This document shows, piece after piece, positions 33,676 to 44,488 of a stretch of 64,000 nucleotides of DNA (within the stretch, counting starts at the first letter, position 1; each line of letters starts with the position of its first letter). The stretch is from Podocnemis expansa (taxonomy: Eukaryota > Chordata > Testudines > Podocnemididae). The DNA is taken from contig ML681995.1 of assembly GCA_007922195.1 (NCBI GenBank), positions 19,336,764-19,400,763 of the forward strand, in the 5' to 3' direction. The notes under the pieces are model-generated. The model saw only the letters and a list, made by a program, of their open reading frames with translations, ran no database searches and was not told where the DNA came from. The translations under genes and the position numbers were made by a program.

Positions 33676-34586
33676 ATCTAAGGGTTCCTCTCAAGAGTAT
33701 AACACAGCACTAGCTTGAGACCCCTCCCAGTGACCTGGCACATTTCCACATCATCCCTTGAGTACCAATTGCAAGTACAGAGACTGAGAGTACATCTTCA
33801 TTGATGGTGACAAATTCACTGCTGTCAGATCAATCTTTCTCAGTCGATTGAGCAGTCACTGAAGACCCACTCAATAAATTTGGAAGTCAACACACTAAAA
33901 TCAACCCCTCAAGTGGCATAGTGCTGCGTCGACAGAAACACATTTCCCCTCAGCACAGCACAGTAAAGACACCGTGTGAAAGACTCTGGCTGACTGCAGC
34001 TGAATTTCAAGGCTCAAGAAGCCTGAGTGTAAAAAAGGAAACTTTTAATAAAAGGGGGAAAGTAAGCTTACATTAACTTGGGAAAATGCCACAAGCAGGG
34101 TTCATAAGACTAAAACTATGAGCAAAACGCCCACCCTAGAGCACATTGGGCAATATCCTTTTGCTTCAGGTTCTTAAGGCCACCAAAAAGAAGTTTAATG
34201 TGCCCCTCACTTCTCAGCCTCCCACCCCTAGGTGTTGTCCTTAATCAGAGCAGACCCAGAGTTCAGAGATGCAACAGAAGAGTTCACCTCCCACCTTGGC
34301 TGTGGGAGAGGGAAAGAAAGCACTTTGTTTGCTTCACTGTCCAGTCATCTCACCAGCCAGCCGACTGGCCACTCTGTTAATTGCGCTACTCTGTTGGCAG
34401 TTCCCCATAAACCTGCTTCTCTCCAGTGACCTCTGCTGAGACTCATTCTCTTGCGGATCCTCCCAGCATCAGTGATTGTCACTTTTTAGCAAGTGAGCCT
34501 CAGTGGTGAAGCTGAACACGAGCATTATCCCACAACAAATGACCTCCACTCTAATGATCCCTTAACAAAACAAAAGAGTCCTAATT

Positions 34587-34787
34587 GAACAGTGTGTTAC
34601 TCACCAGTAACAGTCCTTCTTGGAGATGGGCTGCTCGGATCCATTCAGTAATAGGTGTCTCCGTGCCGGAGCGCCGGATTGGTTGGAAAAAACTTGTCCT
34701 AGCCTGTCAGGAGAGGGGAGGCGGCCTCCGCCCCTCGCGCCACCCCGTGGCTATATATATGGCCACCTTCCGAGCCCTCCTCAGTTC
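34587..34787. repeat. DIRS left inverted terminal repeat
   Basis: This repeat is complementary to 39605-39778. Matching landmarks are 'cagtaataggtgtctccgtg' (left) against 'cacggagacacctattactg' (right), 'aaaaaacttgtcctagcc' against 'ggctaggacaagtttttt', and 'ggctatatatatggccac' against 'gtggccgtatatatagcc'. Confidence 0.9.
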
Positions 34788-34834
34788 CTTAGAGTCGCCA
34801 ACTCCAGATGCGGGGATGGGGGGGAGGGACCTGA

Positions 34835-34930
34835 ATGGATCCAAGCAGCCCATCTCGAAGAAGGACGGTTACTGGTGAGTAACCCACCGTTCTTCTTCGA
34901 GCGCTGCTTGGATGCATTCAGTAATAGGTG
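34835..34930. repeat. DIRS internal complementary region
   Basis: The first half ('gaagaaggacggttactggt' then 'gagtaac') is the complement of the extreme left end of the element (34595-34625). The second half ('ttcttcttcgagcgctgctt' then 'ggatgcattcagtaatagg') is the complement of the extreme right end (39730-39778). The two termini are thus copied side by side, as needed for a circular intermediate. The 'ggtgagtaac' within it looks like a splice donor but is explained by this structure. Confidence 0.85.
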
Positions 34931-37639
34931 ACTACTAGCCATGCTGATGGATGGCGGGTGGAGTTGGTTCTTCTGCCTTCAGCACAGCAACATGCCCCAC
35001 AAGGTAGAGGCCCAGCAACAAGATCCTCGCCGGAGTCAAGAGGTGAACAGACCTTGACACGGCCCAGAAGAGTCAAGAGCTGAGGGCCAACCCAGGACAG
35101 GGGCAGGACCGAACCCGCCGAGACATATGCGCATAAGCAGGTTGGAACAAGGTCACCATAACCGGAGTAAAGGATGCAACCTGAACATAGAGGGTTGCGT
35201 TAGATGTTCCGCAAAGGTGGAAACGTGAAGTATGACAGACAGAATATAGTGTCTGGCCATGGGCCTTGCAGCGTGGACTCGTGGGAGAACGCTGGATGCC
35301 AACAAGTGCAGGTTTAGCCAGATTAGCCATGTCCCACACGAGAACGAAGAAAGGGTGGTGATTACTCCCTCAACTGATCACCCAAAGGCTTAGCTGGAAC
35401 CACATGGTTATGAACTGATCTGGACAACTACTGGGTACGCAGGTAGCCATAGAAGAATAACCATATCCCTTGTCCACGTCATGACCAGACATAGCCGAGT
35501 CTGGTCGATGCAAGCGAGGGTGAGGATACAGGGTTGTAGGGTGGGGCTCGAGAATGACTGAGAAGACCCATAAGACACTAAACAGCAGCATATAACGGCC
35601 AAGCTGAGCAGAACGGGGGACCTACGGTATTCTAGCTATAAAACCGGGTAGTGCGGGAGCACACGTTTTCAGCCAAAACATGTACCAAGGTCCAGGTTCT
35701 CACAGGAGAGAGGCTCCAGGACATAAGAGCCACCAAAAGTAAGGTGGCCTGAGGCAGTGCTATTGAGATGGTCCTTATAAGGCCTGTGGGAGCATGAGAA
35801 CTCACTGGAAAGGCCCGTTCGGCCTATAATCTTGCAGGGTTTCGCATTGCGAGAGCCCTCATGAGTGCGTGAGGGAGGGAGAAGAAGGATCAGGGATAGC
35901 ACCCGCTATCATTTGGTCACCCCAACGTGGAGCAAAAAGTTTCATAGAAGTGCCATGTAAGGTCACAGTCTCAAGCACCTACAGTACTTCCTGGAGGGAT
36001 AGCGCTACCGCTCTGCCGCACCAGTGGGTGCCAAGGAAAAAACTCAATACAGGGATATCCTGAGAACCCCGACACCGGGGGAGGTTCATTTCTTACCAGC
36101 TAGGAAGTGAATCCACCACAGGGTGGCAACTGCAGTATTTCAAGGGTACTCTGGGGGTTAGAGGACCGAACAAAGTATTTTCCCCAGACGGGAAGCCGGA
36201 AGGCTATTTGAGGGAGTACGATCCCCAAATTCCTGGATATTGTAGGAAATAGGGTCTAGCTTGATTCCCTCTGTCTATCACACCAGTGGACAGGCAGTGT
36301 ATGTAAACGGATCCTCAAGAGTTGAGTAGGAACAGCGGTACTATTGGGCACCACCAACGCACGTGGGGGTAACCCCGTGGTAGAGTTATAGGTCTGCAAT
36401 CAGACATAGTGGGAGGGCCCCAAGAAAACAAAGGGTGGGGGGAGTGCCCTGCCAGGGTACAAGACCGAGAGGCAGAAAAAGGCAGCTACAAGTCCCTTGG
36501 GAAGGATCCCCTCTGCCTACACATGGTCTCCTGCCCAGTATGGTGGCTGGTGACGTGGAGGAGGGCGTTGATAAGAGAAGATCCGATAGGGTGACCCCTC
36601 ACTGTTCCCTTACGTGGAGATGCGACTAAGTGTCCTCTCCTAGGTTCCCTGTCTGGGAGTTCAGGGAAGGTACACCCAGCCCATGTTTACGGGCAAGGGC
36701 TTAAGAGGAATTGACCACCGCGATTGGAAGGCGGACTGAGGACAAGGGTTCCAGGGGTGGGAGCCCTGGTCGTCACCTAGATCACTGCAAGGTGAGGGTG
36801 TGGAGCTGTAGTTCCCATAAGGAAGGGGAATGGTTTGGAGTGGGCCGTTCACTTTGGCCCCCTTCAAAGGTAAAGATCCACCCTGGCTAAGTGGATGTGT
36901 CCCCTTCAGTGAGCAGGAGATATTCCTGTCAAATTGGGGTTGGGGTCGCAAAGGCTGGTGCGCGTTGAGCCGATGGTATGTGACCGGAGGTATCCCCCCC
37001 TTCCCCTGACCCAGACTCGAGGAGGTCTACCTGAGGGAGGCATCAGGGTCACAGGCAGAGTTCTGTTTGCAGGTAGGCTTTGGAATATGTGCATCTCAGA
37101 GCCTCCGCAGCGGGGCTGGGGCTACAACGAGACACGCCTCTTGTCTCTGGCGATGGTGTTGGTGTGGGGGATACGTGGTAGGGATATATCGGGGAAGGGG
37201 GATGCGGGGAGAGGGAAAAGGGGCGGTTTTCCATGCGTCTTCAGAGGAGTCACTGCTTAAGGGATGTGGGGAGTAGACCACGGTACTTGGGTACCGTTGG
37301 TGAGGGCAGGGGCATCATTATATTGTCGGGGCCATGTCGCCCCAGATGCGAGGTCTGCTAGCGCAGTAGCAAATGGGAAAAAAGGGGGGGAGAATGTTTC
37401 CCACCAAATCCTGATTCCTTTCTAGGGGAAAGGGAGTCTGGCAGCCGTCTGCGACACTGACGCCCTGATGCCTCTATGCCCAAGGATTGAAGTGGGGTGG
37501 CAGCAAGTAGTGGCCCCTCCCTGCGGGAAAAGGGGCAAAGACCCAGCCTTCGCAGTGGATAAAGCAGTGGAAGAAAACTCCCCTGTGGTCCCCTTCTGGG
37601 AGAAGATGGGGAATTCGGGGGGGGGGGGAACTAAGTCCG
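34931..37639. other. Unrecognised interior of the DIRS-like element
   Basis: In an intact DIRS element this interval would hold recombinase, reverse transcriptase and RNase H. Only short frames (60-108 codons) occur on both strands, with no catalytic motif that I can identify. The interval is either heavily mutated or replaced. Confidence 0.5.
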
Positions 37640-39502
37640 GGGGGTGAGTCCGTGGGGGAGCAGGCCAAAGTACTTGGCCTCTCCCCAAGAATCTCGGGCA
37701 GTGCCCACCACCGAGAGGGTTTCAGGGGGAAACAAAACATCCCCCTCGAAGGGCAGGTCGAGGACCGCCTGCTGTGCATTAGGGGGCACGCTAGCCTCAC
37801 CTGAGCCATGCCACCCTGCGGATGGTAACCGCCGAGGCCATGATGCAAGCAGCTGTGTACACCACATCATGCACCAAAAGGAGGAGATCTTGGGAGATTA
37901 GGTTGCCTTCCTCCAGAAAGGCATCATACTCTTCTCTAGCCTCAGGTGGGAGCACGCTTCTAAATTTCCCGAGTGACTCCCAGACATCCAGCAAGTACCT
38001 GCTGGTTATAGCCTGGCTGTTTGCCACTCATAGTTGGAAGGCCGATGAGGAGTAGACCTTATGGCCTAGCAGGTCCAGTTCCCTGGTTTCCCTGAAGGAT
38101 GGAAGGGCATCACTAGGGGGCTCCCCAGGGCCCAATGCCACCTGGACTATGTCCCTCAGGGGGACCAGGTGGCTAACAAGGGAGGGGTAGTCCAACTCGG
38201 ACACCTAATACTTTACGCTCGTCGTATCCGAAACCGAGCCGGGGAAATAGAACTTGGGCTCTGCCACCAGGAGCGTGCGAGGTCCCATACGCTCAGATGG
38301 GGCAGGATTGCTAAGTGTGCTGTTGAGGCAAAGGCTGGTCCAAAGAGGGTATGCGGAGGGAGGCTCAAGGGCTGCACCTCCCTGCCTAAATGGGTCGTAG
38401 CTCAGTGCAACAAATCAAAATGTGCCAGTAGGTTTCCCATGTAAGACCCCAGTGCCAGAGAGAGAGCGGTACCGGGAGCTCGCTGTGGTGGGGAGGGAGT
38501 TCCTTGGGGGGACCATTCCTGCAGCCTAAAATGGAAGGGTGATGGGGCCAATGTGTGGCGTTGAGACTCTTTGGAACCCCTGGAAGGTCCTTCCTCCGGG
38601 CTGGAACCAGTGGAAGGGCACCAAGACTCCCAGGCCGGTACTGGCGATGGTGGGGTGGTGCCAGCCCTCACTGGAGTGGACAATGGGGGGCTGTGTGGTG
38701 AGGGCGAATGCCCCGGATGGACCCTGGCCTTCAATATGAAGGCCGGTTTGCCCCTTCTGGTTGAGAGTGGGGTAGGGGGTGTCAGAAGTAGCAGGAGGGC
38801 TCGTGCTGCCTCCACCGCTTCCAGGGTGGACGGGATGAGGAGAGACTCCATTTGACCCGGTGGCAAGTCCTCCCCCGGGGAGGGAGGACTGCCTGGGCGG
38901 GAGGACTCATGCTCCTGTGGCACTGGGCTATGGTGGGCCTGCAGTGCCGAGGGTGAAATTGGCCGGTGCCGGGGTGAGCTCAGCACTGGCGGGGCCGAAC
39001 TGTACTGGGCCATCAGCGCCGGAGATAATGCGGAGCTGCGCCGAGGCGATCCCAGTACTGTTGGTACCGGGCTAACTGAGGGTGATCTTGAGCGGCGCCA
39101 AGGTGCCAGGGTGCTGGGTAGGCGCTGGGATGCCGGAGTCAGCACTGAGGTGGTGCGGTGGCAGCGGCAGCTACCAGTGGCGCAGTGCCGCGTAGGCTCC
39201 GGTGCCGAGCTGGGTCTTGGTGCAAGGCGTGAACCTGAAGCCTCAGGTGAAGGGTGCCGGGCCTCCTCCGAGGCTAGGGCATGGCGTCACTGTTCCCTCT
39301 CCTTGATCGTTCTGGGTTTGAAGGAGAGACAGAAGGAACAACCCAAGACCATGTGGTCTTTGCCCAGGCACCTAAGGCACTTCTCGTGGGGGTCATCCCG
39401 GGGGAAGGCCTTGCCACACTTGGCGCAGGGTTTGAACCCTGGCATAGTCGACGAGATGTTCAGGTCCAGTAGTGGGAACTTTTGTAGTGGAATTAAATCC
39501 AC
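37640..39502 (-). pseudogene. DIRS gag-like protein, frameshifted
   Basis: Reading on the minus strand from 39502, the protein starts with a cysteine/histidine cluster, 'CAKCGKAFPRDDPHEKCLRC' followed by 'LGKDHMVLGCSFC' (about 39427-39329), typical of DIRS gag-like proteins. A Ser/Pro-rich region of roughly 240 codons follows (39145-38402), including 'STLEAVEAARALLLLLTPP'. A conserved-looking helical block, 'LPPEAREEYDAFLEEGNLIS' and 'AACIMASAVTIRRVAWLR' (about 37956-37797), comes next in another frame, and 'LDLPFEGDVLFPPETL' (about 37765-37720) in a third. Stops and frameshifts separate these parts. It is presumably the nucleic-acid-binding structural protein of the element. No intact product can be read. 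Confidence 0.75.
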
Positions 39503-39604
39503 AAAAGGATGCTCCAGCCAGACAACAAGCTGAAGAAAGGGACAGGCTGCTTGCGGCTCACAAGAAGTGGACGTTCCAATTCCAACATGAAAGGCGGAAG
39601 AAAT

Positions 39605-39778
39605 GAAACTGAGGAGGGGTCAGGAGGTGGCCGTATATATAGCCATGGGGTGTCGTGAGGGGCGGAGGCTGCCTCCCCTCTCCTGACGGGCTAGGACAAG
39701 TTTTTTCTGACCAGTCTGGCGCTCCAGCACGGAGACACCTATTACTGAATGCATCTGAGCAGCGCTCAAAGAAGAATC
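39605..39778. repeat. DIRS right inverted terminal repeat
   Basis: The complement of 34587-34787, with scattered mismatches. It ends in 'agcgctcaaagaagaatct', the sequence also represented in the internal complementary region. Confidence 0.9.
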
Positions 39779-40075
39779 TTAATTCACTCCGTCTTCAAAT
39801 GGGAGCAAGGTATAGTTTAAACCATGCCTGGGACTCTTAGGCAGAGCCCCACCTCCTATCCCCACTCCCTCTGTCTCTCACAGGGTATCTGCATCCATTT
39901 CCCTTGTTTATTGAGCTCAGTTCAGCGATGGCGACCCACTCAATCAGGACAGATTGACTACATTTCTGCTGCCCTTTGCTCCTGCAATAAAGATAACAAC
40001 ATTTCATTTTCCCTGCATTTAAATGAAATGAATTTGTAAAGTAATTTGAAACTCAACAGCAGCCAAAATTGATCC

Positions 40076-40705
40076 CTTTGACATCACAGCTCCGCCTGAT
40101 GGGGACCAGTGCAGTGTGGGCGAGAGGTGGATGTCAGTGAGACTGCCAGAACAAAGACCCAGCAATGGAATCAAAGAGGGAGGGAAAGGAAAAGGATTTG
40201 TTTGAGCTGGAAGGAAGCCGTGAGAAGGCAAGGAGCATGGAAAGCGGTGAGGGAGTGAGAAATAAAACCTGAAGATATTTGACTAGGCAAGATAACAATC
40301 CAAAGCTTGTGCTGACATAGAGTTTTGCAATGTGCCCATCCCTACCAGAAAATAAGCCAAGCCCAGCCCACCCCCTCTGTGTTCCTGCCAACTCTTATAG
40401 TAAAGGCCGGATGCTCTCACACACTAAGGCCCTTTAAGAATGCTCTGGCAGAACCTGACCCCTGAGAATAGTCTGAAAGTGGGGACTCTCTGGCTAGCAT
40501 AAAGGTTCTGCACTGGCTCTGTTCCCAGCATCTGGCAGAGAGGGTAGATAAGGGCGTTCCCTGAGTTTATTGCTCTACACATATTCTTTGCTTCTCAGGG
40601 CCAAGGGAGGATAATAGGTGCAACATGACCAGGAGAACAAAAGTGAGAAGGCCCATGTGGCCTGGAGGACTGGTAATGATGGGACACCAGGGGAACAGAA
40701 CTGGT
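40076..40705. other. Unassigned sequence
   Basis: No recognisable gene or repeat end. Confidence 0.4.
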
Positions 40706-40707
40706 GG

Positions 40708-40918
40708 AACAAACAAGCAATCATGTGGCACTTTTAAAGACTAACAAATGTATTTATTACTTGAGCTTTCATGGGAGAAAATCACTTGACAAAACCCACT
40801 TGACAAAGTGGGATTTTCTCCCACAAAAGCTCTTGCAATAAATTAATTTGTTAGTTTTTAAAATTGCCACAGGACTCGTTTGTTTTGTTTACTAGACTAA
40901 CATGGCTACCCCTCTTGA
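40708..40918. mobile_element. Penelope tail palindrome 1
   Basis: The left half (40711-40785) is the Penelope tail in minus orientation ('gagctttcatgggagaaaat'); the right half (about 40798-40918) is the same tail in plus orientation ('ggattttctcccacaaaagc', then 'ctagactaacatggctaccc'). The halves are joined head to head around 'cttgacaaaacccacttgac'. Confidence 0.85.
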
Positions 40919-41096
40919 AGGGAACTGGTGAAGTTCATGCAGAAACAGCTCTGCCAGGTGGACAGAGCAGAGCCCAGGGTTTAATGGAGTTCCACTTGCT
41001 TAGGTTAACTGACATTCAATGTCATTTCTTGCAAATAAAACATGGGAAGCAGAGCAGAAGTTAGAGCAGCTTTGAGGTTGTTCTGAGTTTATAGAG

Positions 41097-41640
41097 CAGG
41101 CATGGCCAAACTGTGGCTCAGGAGCCGCATGTGACTCTTGAATTAAAAAATGCAGCTCGCGGAATAACTCAGCTTATACGTGGGTTGGAGAGGGGAAAGC
41201 AGCCACAGCCCAGGAGTTTTAAATTTGGTTTGGGATGGCAGGAAAGTGGTGGCATAGTTGGGGACAGCCAGAAGAAGCACAGCATGTTTAGATTTTCTCG
41301 TAGGCCCTAATGTGGTTTACTCATTGTTAAAATAAAATCATGTTTTACAAGTCCTTCTAAACATGACGTTGAATAATAAGAAATGAAAATACAAACAAAA
41401 AAATAGATTGTTTACTGTATAGGCCTAGTTTTCATGGTAACCTTAAGTGATTATTAGAATCTGACATTATTAGGATCAATATTTGCCCTCTTTTTACAAT
41501 AAAAATAAAGTGTGCAATGAATTTTAAACCATAATTTTGGAGTAGGTAAAAGTATATTGTCTATATGCCTCAGTGCGGCTCTCAAAAGTTTAATAATCAA
41601 CTTGTGTGGCTCTTGAGTTCCATAAGTTTGGCAACCCCTG
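41097..41640. mobile_element. hAT non-autonomous element
   Basis: The 544-bp element has a perfect 8-bp duplication, ttatagag, at 41089-41096 and 41641-41648. Its ends are caggcatggccaaactgtgg and ttggcaacccctg. Subterminal phrases 'gtgactcttgaatt' and 'gtggctcttgagtt' are repeated at the two sides. There is no coding capacity. Confidence 0.95.
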
Positions 41641-41870
41641 TTATAGAGGATTCCCAGCAAGCCTCTGTGTAGCCCCAGAATAGGTGGTTTAAAGTCCCAC
41701 CCTTCCCCAGACCTGTTGCTGCTCTATGTGCAGAAAGAGGGTAAATAAGAATCTGGGCCTAGGTCTCAGGAACCTGTGCATTCATCCAGAAGAGCAGGGT
41801 CCCAACGCTCCCTCCCCCTCCCTGCACAAATCAAACCCTCCACTCCTGCCCCTTCCTAAAATCTCTAAAG

Positions 41871-42089
41871 CAGTGTTTCCCAACCAGTGTGCCACGGCAC
41901 ACAGGTGTGCCATCAGGTCTGAGCTGGTGTGCCACAGAGTTTTTTATAAAACTACTCAAAGAGCTCTGGATTGGGTCATTGGTTCATGAATATTCATGAG
42001 TTTATTTGGAAAATATAAGGTGGTGTGCCTCAAATTAATTTAAGATAGCAAGGTGTGCCATGGCAGAGAAAATATTGGGAACCACTGCT
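41871..42089. mobile_element. hAT non-autonomous element ('gtgtgcca' type)
   Basis: The element begins cagtgtttcccaacc and ends ttgggaaccactg. The flanking 8-mers ctctaaag and ctttaagg agree at six of eight positions. The interior repeats 'ggtgtgcca' on the plus strand. It is a MITE-sized hAT. Confidence 0.85.
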
Positions 42090-42414
42090 TTAAGGAACTC
42101 TCTGACTGACCAGCTCCCAGGCACAGGCTTTTCTAGTTGAGCGATTGTTACTCAGCAGGTTTTGTACTTATCCATTACATCAGAAAAGCCATTTCCAGTA
42201 GCCACCGATATGGGAAAAAGTGCCAATCCTGCTATAGAAAGCACCAGTGGCCCAGGCAGACCATTAACACCTGCTGGATCTTTGGAGGAAAGTTGACAAG
42301 AAGAGGCACAGCTGAGGGAGCAGGAAACTGAGGAGGATCCCAGAAAGACGAAAGGGAACCTGAGCCTGGCCTTCCACTCTAAACTCTAGAGGTGTGGTGA
42401 CATCCTCCCACTTA

Positions 42415-42545
42415 CTCGCTGTTCCACCTACCTTTACCGAGACGTGCAAACTGTGCCAGCCTGATTTAGATAATGAGCTCCTCTAGGGACCTTCTTGCAT
42501 GTTTGTACAGCACCAAGTGCACCTAGGGCATGATATAATAATCAC
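42415..42545 (+). mobile_element. L2/MIR-type tail
   Basis: The stretch 'gagctcctctagggacc' then 'tgtttgtacagcacc' and 'gggcatgatataataat' follows the common sauropsid L2/MIR 3' tail in plus orientation. Confidence 0.6.
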
Positions 42546-43325
42546 AGATGTCATGTCTGCCACTCTGTGCCTTTCAGACACTCCCTGGGAAATTGTGTAG
42601 AACAGTATTCTTCTGTTGTAATTCAAACATGGCTGCCCTCCCTTTTCAGGCACCAGCCCATATTTATAACTGACAGAGAGCTGGGTGTTAAAAGGTGAGC
42701 CTGCACTCTGATTAGTTGGAAACCCATTAGTCCTTTCCCTACTCCCTGCCCGCCCACCCTGGCCAAGAAGACTGTTAGAGCCAATGAGCCCATCCACTCA
42801 AGACCAAGTAAGACGGGTGCAGGAAGGCAGTGGGGAGAGAAGACCAGGACTAACAGAGGCCAGTCCCACAGAAAGAAGTGGGACCTCTGCTCTTCTCAGG
42901 GCCTGGGGAGAGGGCCAAGAGTACAGGGGGCACTGTAAAAAGAATTGTTGCAAAGGACTGTGAAGGTGATGATGGAGGGAAGACAAATAAATGGCAGAGG
43001 TGGATACAGAGGTAGTGGAGTCAGACCAGTTTTGGTGGTGTAAGGAGACAGGAGTGGAATGCTGGTTACAACAGCAACAGTCTGAGATGCCATTACTCTT
43101 AGCTACTAATTATTGTTTAGCAGAGACAGTGTGCTCAGCATCTACCTTATCAGTCCCTGTCTCAAAGATTTTACAAGCTAGAATCAGAACAATTAAGCTA
43201 AAAAGAAATGAGATTTGGTTTCTGAAAGCCTGAGTCATTCAGTTTAAGGTACTCATTTATTTTCTACTGTCTGTCATGTTGACTAGCATTGCCTCATTGT
43301 TCACTTAGGTTCCCTCACCAGCCTG
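42546..43325. other. Unassigned sequence
   Basis: No recognisable gene or repeat end. Confidence 0.4.
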
Positions 43326-43339
43326 TGTCCATCTATTGT

Positions 43340-43440
43340 CTCTTGTTTTATATTGTAAGCTCCTTGTCTTTATGTTCAGTGTTTGTACAATGCCTAGCAC
43401 AACCGTCTCCTAGGCTGATCAGTACTATGAATGCTATTCT
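43340..43440 (+). mobile_element. L2/MIR-type tail
   Basis: The phrase 'attgtaagctccttgtcttt' followed by 'tgtttgtacaatgcctagca' is the L2/MIR 3' tail in plus orientation. Confidence 0.75.
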
Positions 43441-43494
43441 TTGCTTTCACCTTGTCCCATTAGTTGGGGTCAGTGGTTCTCTAACCACTCCCAT

Positions 43495-44190
43495 TGAATG
43501 AATAAACTTTTGCCACTCTTCTTCAAGGCCTCCTTCAGTGTCTCAAGCCACCTTTCTGTGCCTCCTTGTGCTCCTTCCTCTCTGACTAGTAGATCTTGTA
43601 CTCTCCAGCCAACATATCCTACATGGTCTCATGTGATCCAACCATCTCAGTTGATACTCCTGCAGCTTTTCCATCATGGGGCTACCAGCATTGTGTGTCA
43701 TACCATATCACTGCATAGCCTATCAGCTCTCTTGTATCCAGTTTCCACCTCAGGAGATTCATTTCAGCAATGTGAAGCAGTAGTTCTCTCTTCCTAGCTG
43801 GCTGGACTAATCCTGGTCTTATATACTTTTCTTTTTAACTTACTTGGTATCTTCTTATCACCAAGAATTCCTGTCAACTCCCTCCATTAGCGCCTATTCC
43901 ACTTTGTGCAACACCTAACATCCTCATCCAAATTGCTCAGACCTGAAGCAAAGTATTTGAACGGTTCCAGAGATGTTAACTCTATACAGTCTAGTTTTAT
44001 TGTTCATAAAAACCTGAAAATACATCTCTGGCAGATTGTGTGACTGCAGGCATGACCATATCAATTCTCTTGGAACGGTCATAAACCTTCTCTAAATCCA
44101 CAAATACTAAGGTCAGTGGTGGGACACTAGATGGAAAGGTCTCTGAGTTACTAACAAGAATTGTTTCCCAGATGTCTAGCTGGTGGGTCT
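43495..44190 (-). mobile_element. RTE-type LINE reverse transcriptase relic
   Basis: The minus strand contains a reverse transcriptase motif A, 'LTLVFVDLEKVYDR', in the open frame at 43997-44197. The motif fits the 'D-L-E-K-A-Y-D-R' signature of RTE-clade LINEs. Further along the minus strand the text decays through several frames, but pieces resemble the C-terminal part of that clade, for example 'EKLQEYQLRWLDHM' at about 43661-43620. The order is consistent with one 5'-truncated, internally deleted copy. Stops and frameshifts are frequent. The RTE assignment rests on these two motif regions. Confidence 0.6.
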
Positions 44191-44487
44191 TGACCAAATG
44201 CTCAGGGTCTAACTGATTGCCATATCTGGGGTCAGGAAGGAATTGGCAGAGACCATAGGATTTTTTTTCCCCCTTCCTCTGTAGGCATGGGTCACTTGCA
44301 AGTTTAAACTAGGGAAGTGGTGGATTCTCTGTAACCTGAAGTCTTTACATCATGACTTGAGGACTTCAGTAACTCAGCCGGAGGTTAGGAGTCTGTTGCA
44401 GGAGTGGATGAGTGAGCTTCTGTGGGCTGCATTGTGCAGAGAGTCAGACTAGATGATCATGATGGTCTCTTCTGACTTTAAAGTCTA
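44191..44487 (+). mobile_element. CR1 LINE 3' UTR
   Basis: The plus strand follows the CR1 3' UTR closely: 'ttgccatatctggggtcagg', 'cccccttcctctgtaggcat', 'tttgaggacttcagtaactc'-like sequence, and 'agactagatgatcatgatgg' followed by 'tctcttctgactttaaagtc'. It ends directly at the next element. Confidence 0.9.
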
Positions 44488-44488
44488 C

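Larger units (their letters stand above)
34587..39778 (-). mobile_element. DIRS-like tyrosine-recombinase retroelement (decayed)
   Basis: The 5.2-kb element has inverted terminal repeats of about 175-200 bp, an internal region complementary to both termini (34835-34930), and a gag-like reading frame on the minus strand near the right end. Inverted repeats plus an internal complementary region near the 3' end are specific to DIRS elements, which replicate through a circular intermediate and integrate by a tyrosine recombinase rather than a DDE integrase. Consistent with that, no target duplication is obvious: the flanks 'cctaatt' and 'cttaatt' look like one original site shared by both sides. 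Reverse transcriptase, RNase H and tyrosine recombinase are not recognisable in the middle (34931-37640). Confidence 0.8.
33269..40075. repeat. Long dispersed repeat copy R2, split by a hAT and a DIRS-like element
   Basis: R2 consists of 33269-33301, 33676-34586 and 39779-40075 and matches R1 (4481-5860) in order and orientation. Between these parts lie a 374-bp hAT (33302-33675) and a 5.2-kb DIRS-like element (34587-39778). The R1 sequence bridges both insertion points and so confirms the joins. As for R1, a solo LTR is possible but unproven. Confidence 0.6.

Noticed and set aside
34860..34900. Exon-intron boundary suggested by 'ggtgagtaac'
   Set aside because: It is fully explained as part of the DIRS internal complementary region.
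38402..39145. Host Ser/Pro-rich protein gene
   Set aside because: It lies in frame order with a DIRS-type cysteine cluster within inverted terminal repeats.
4481..40075. R1 and R2 as the two LTRs of one large provirus
   Set aside because: They are about 28 kb apart, with many unrelated insertions and no pol or env domain between them; two separate copies are more likely.
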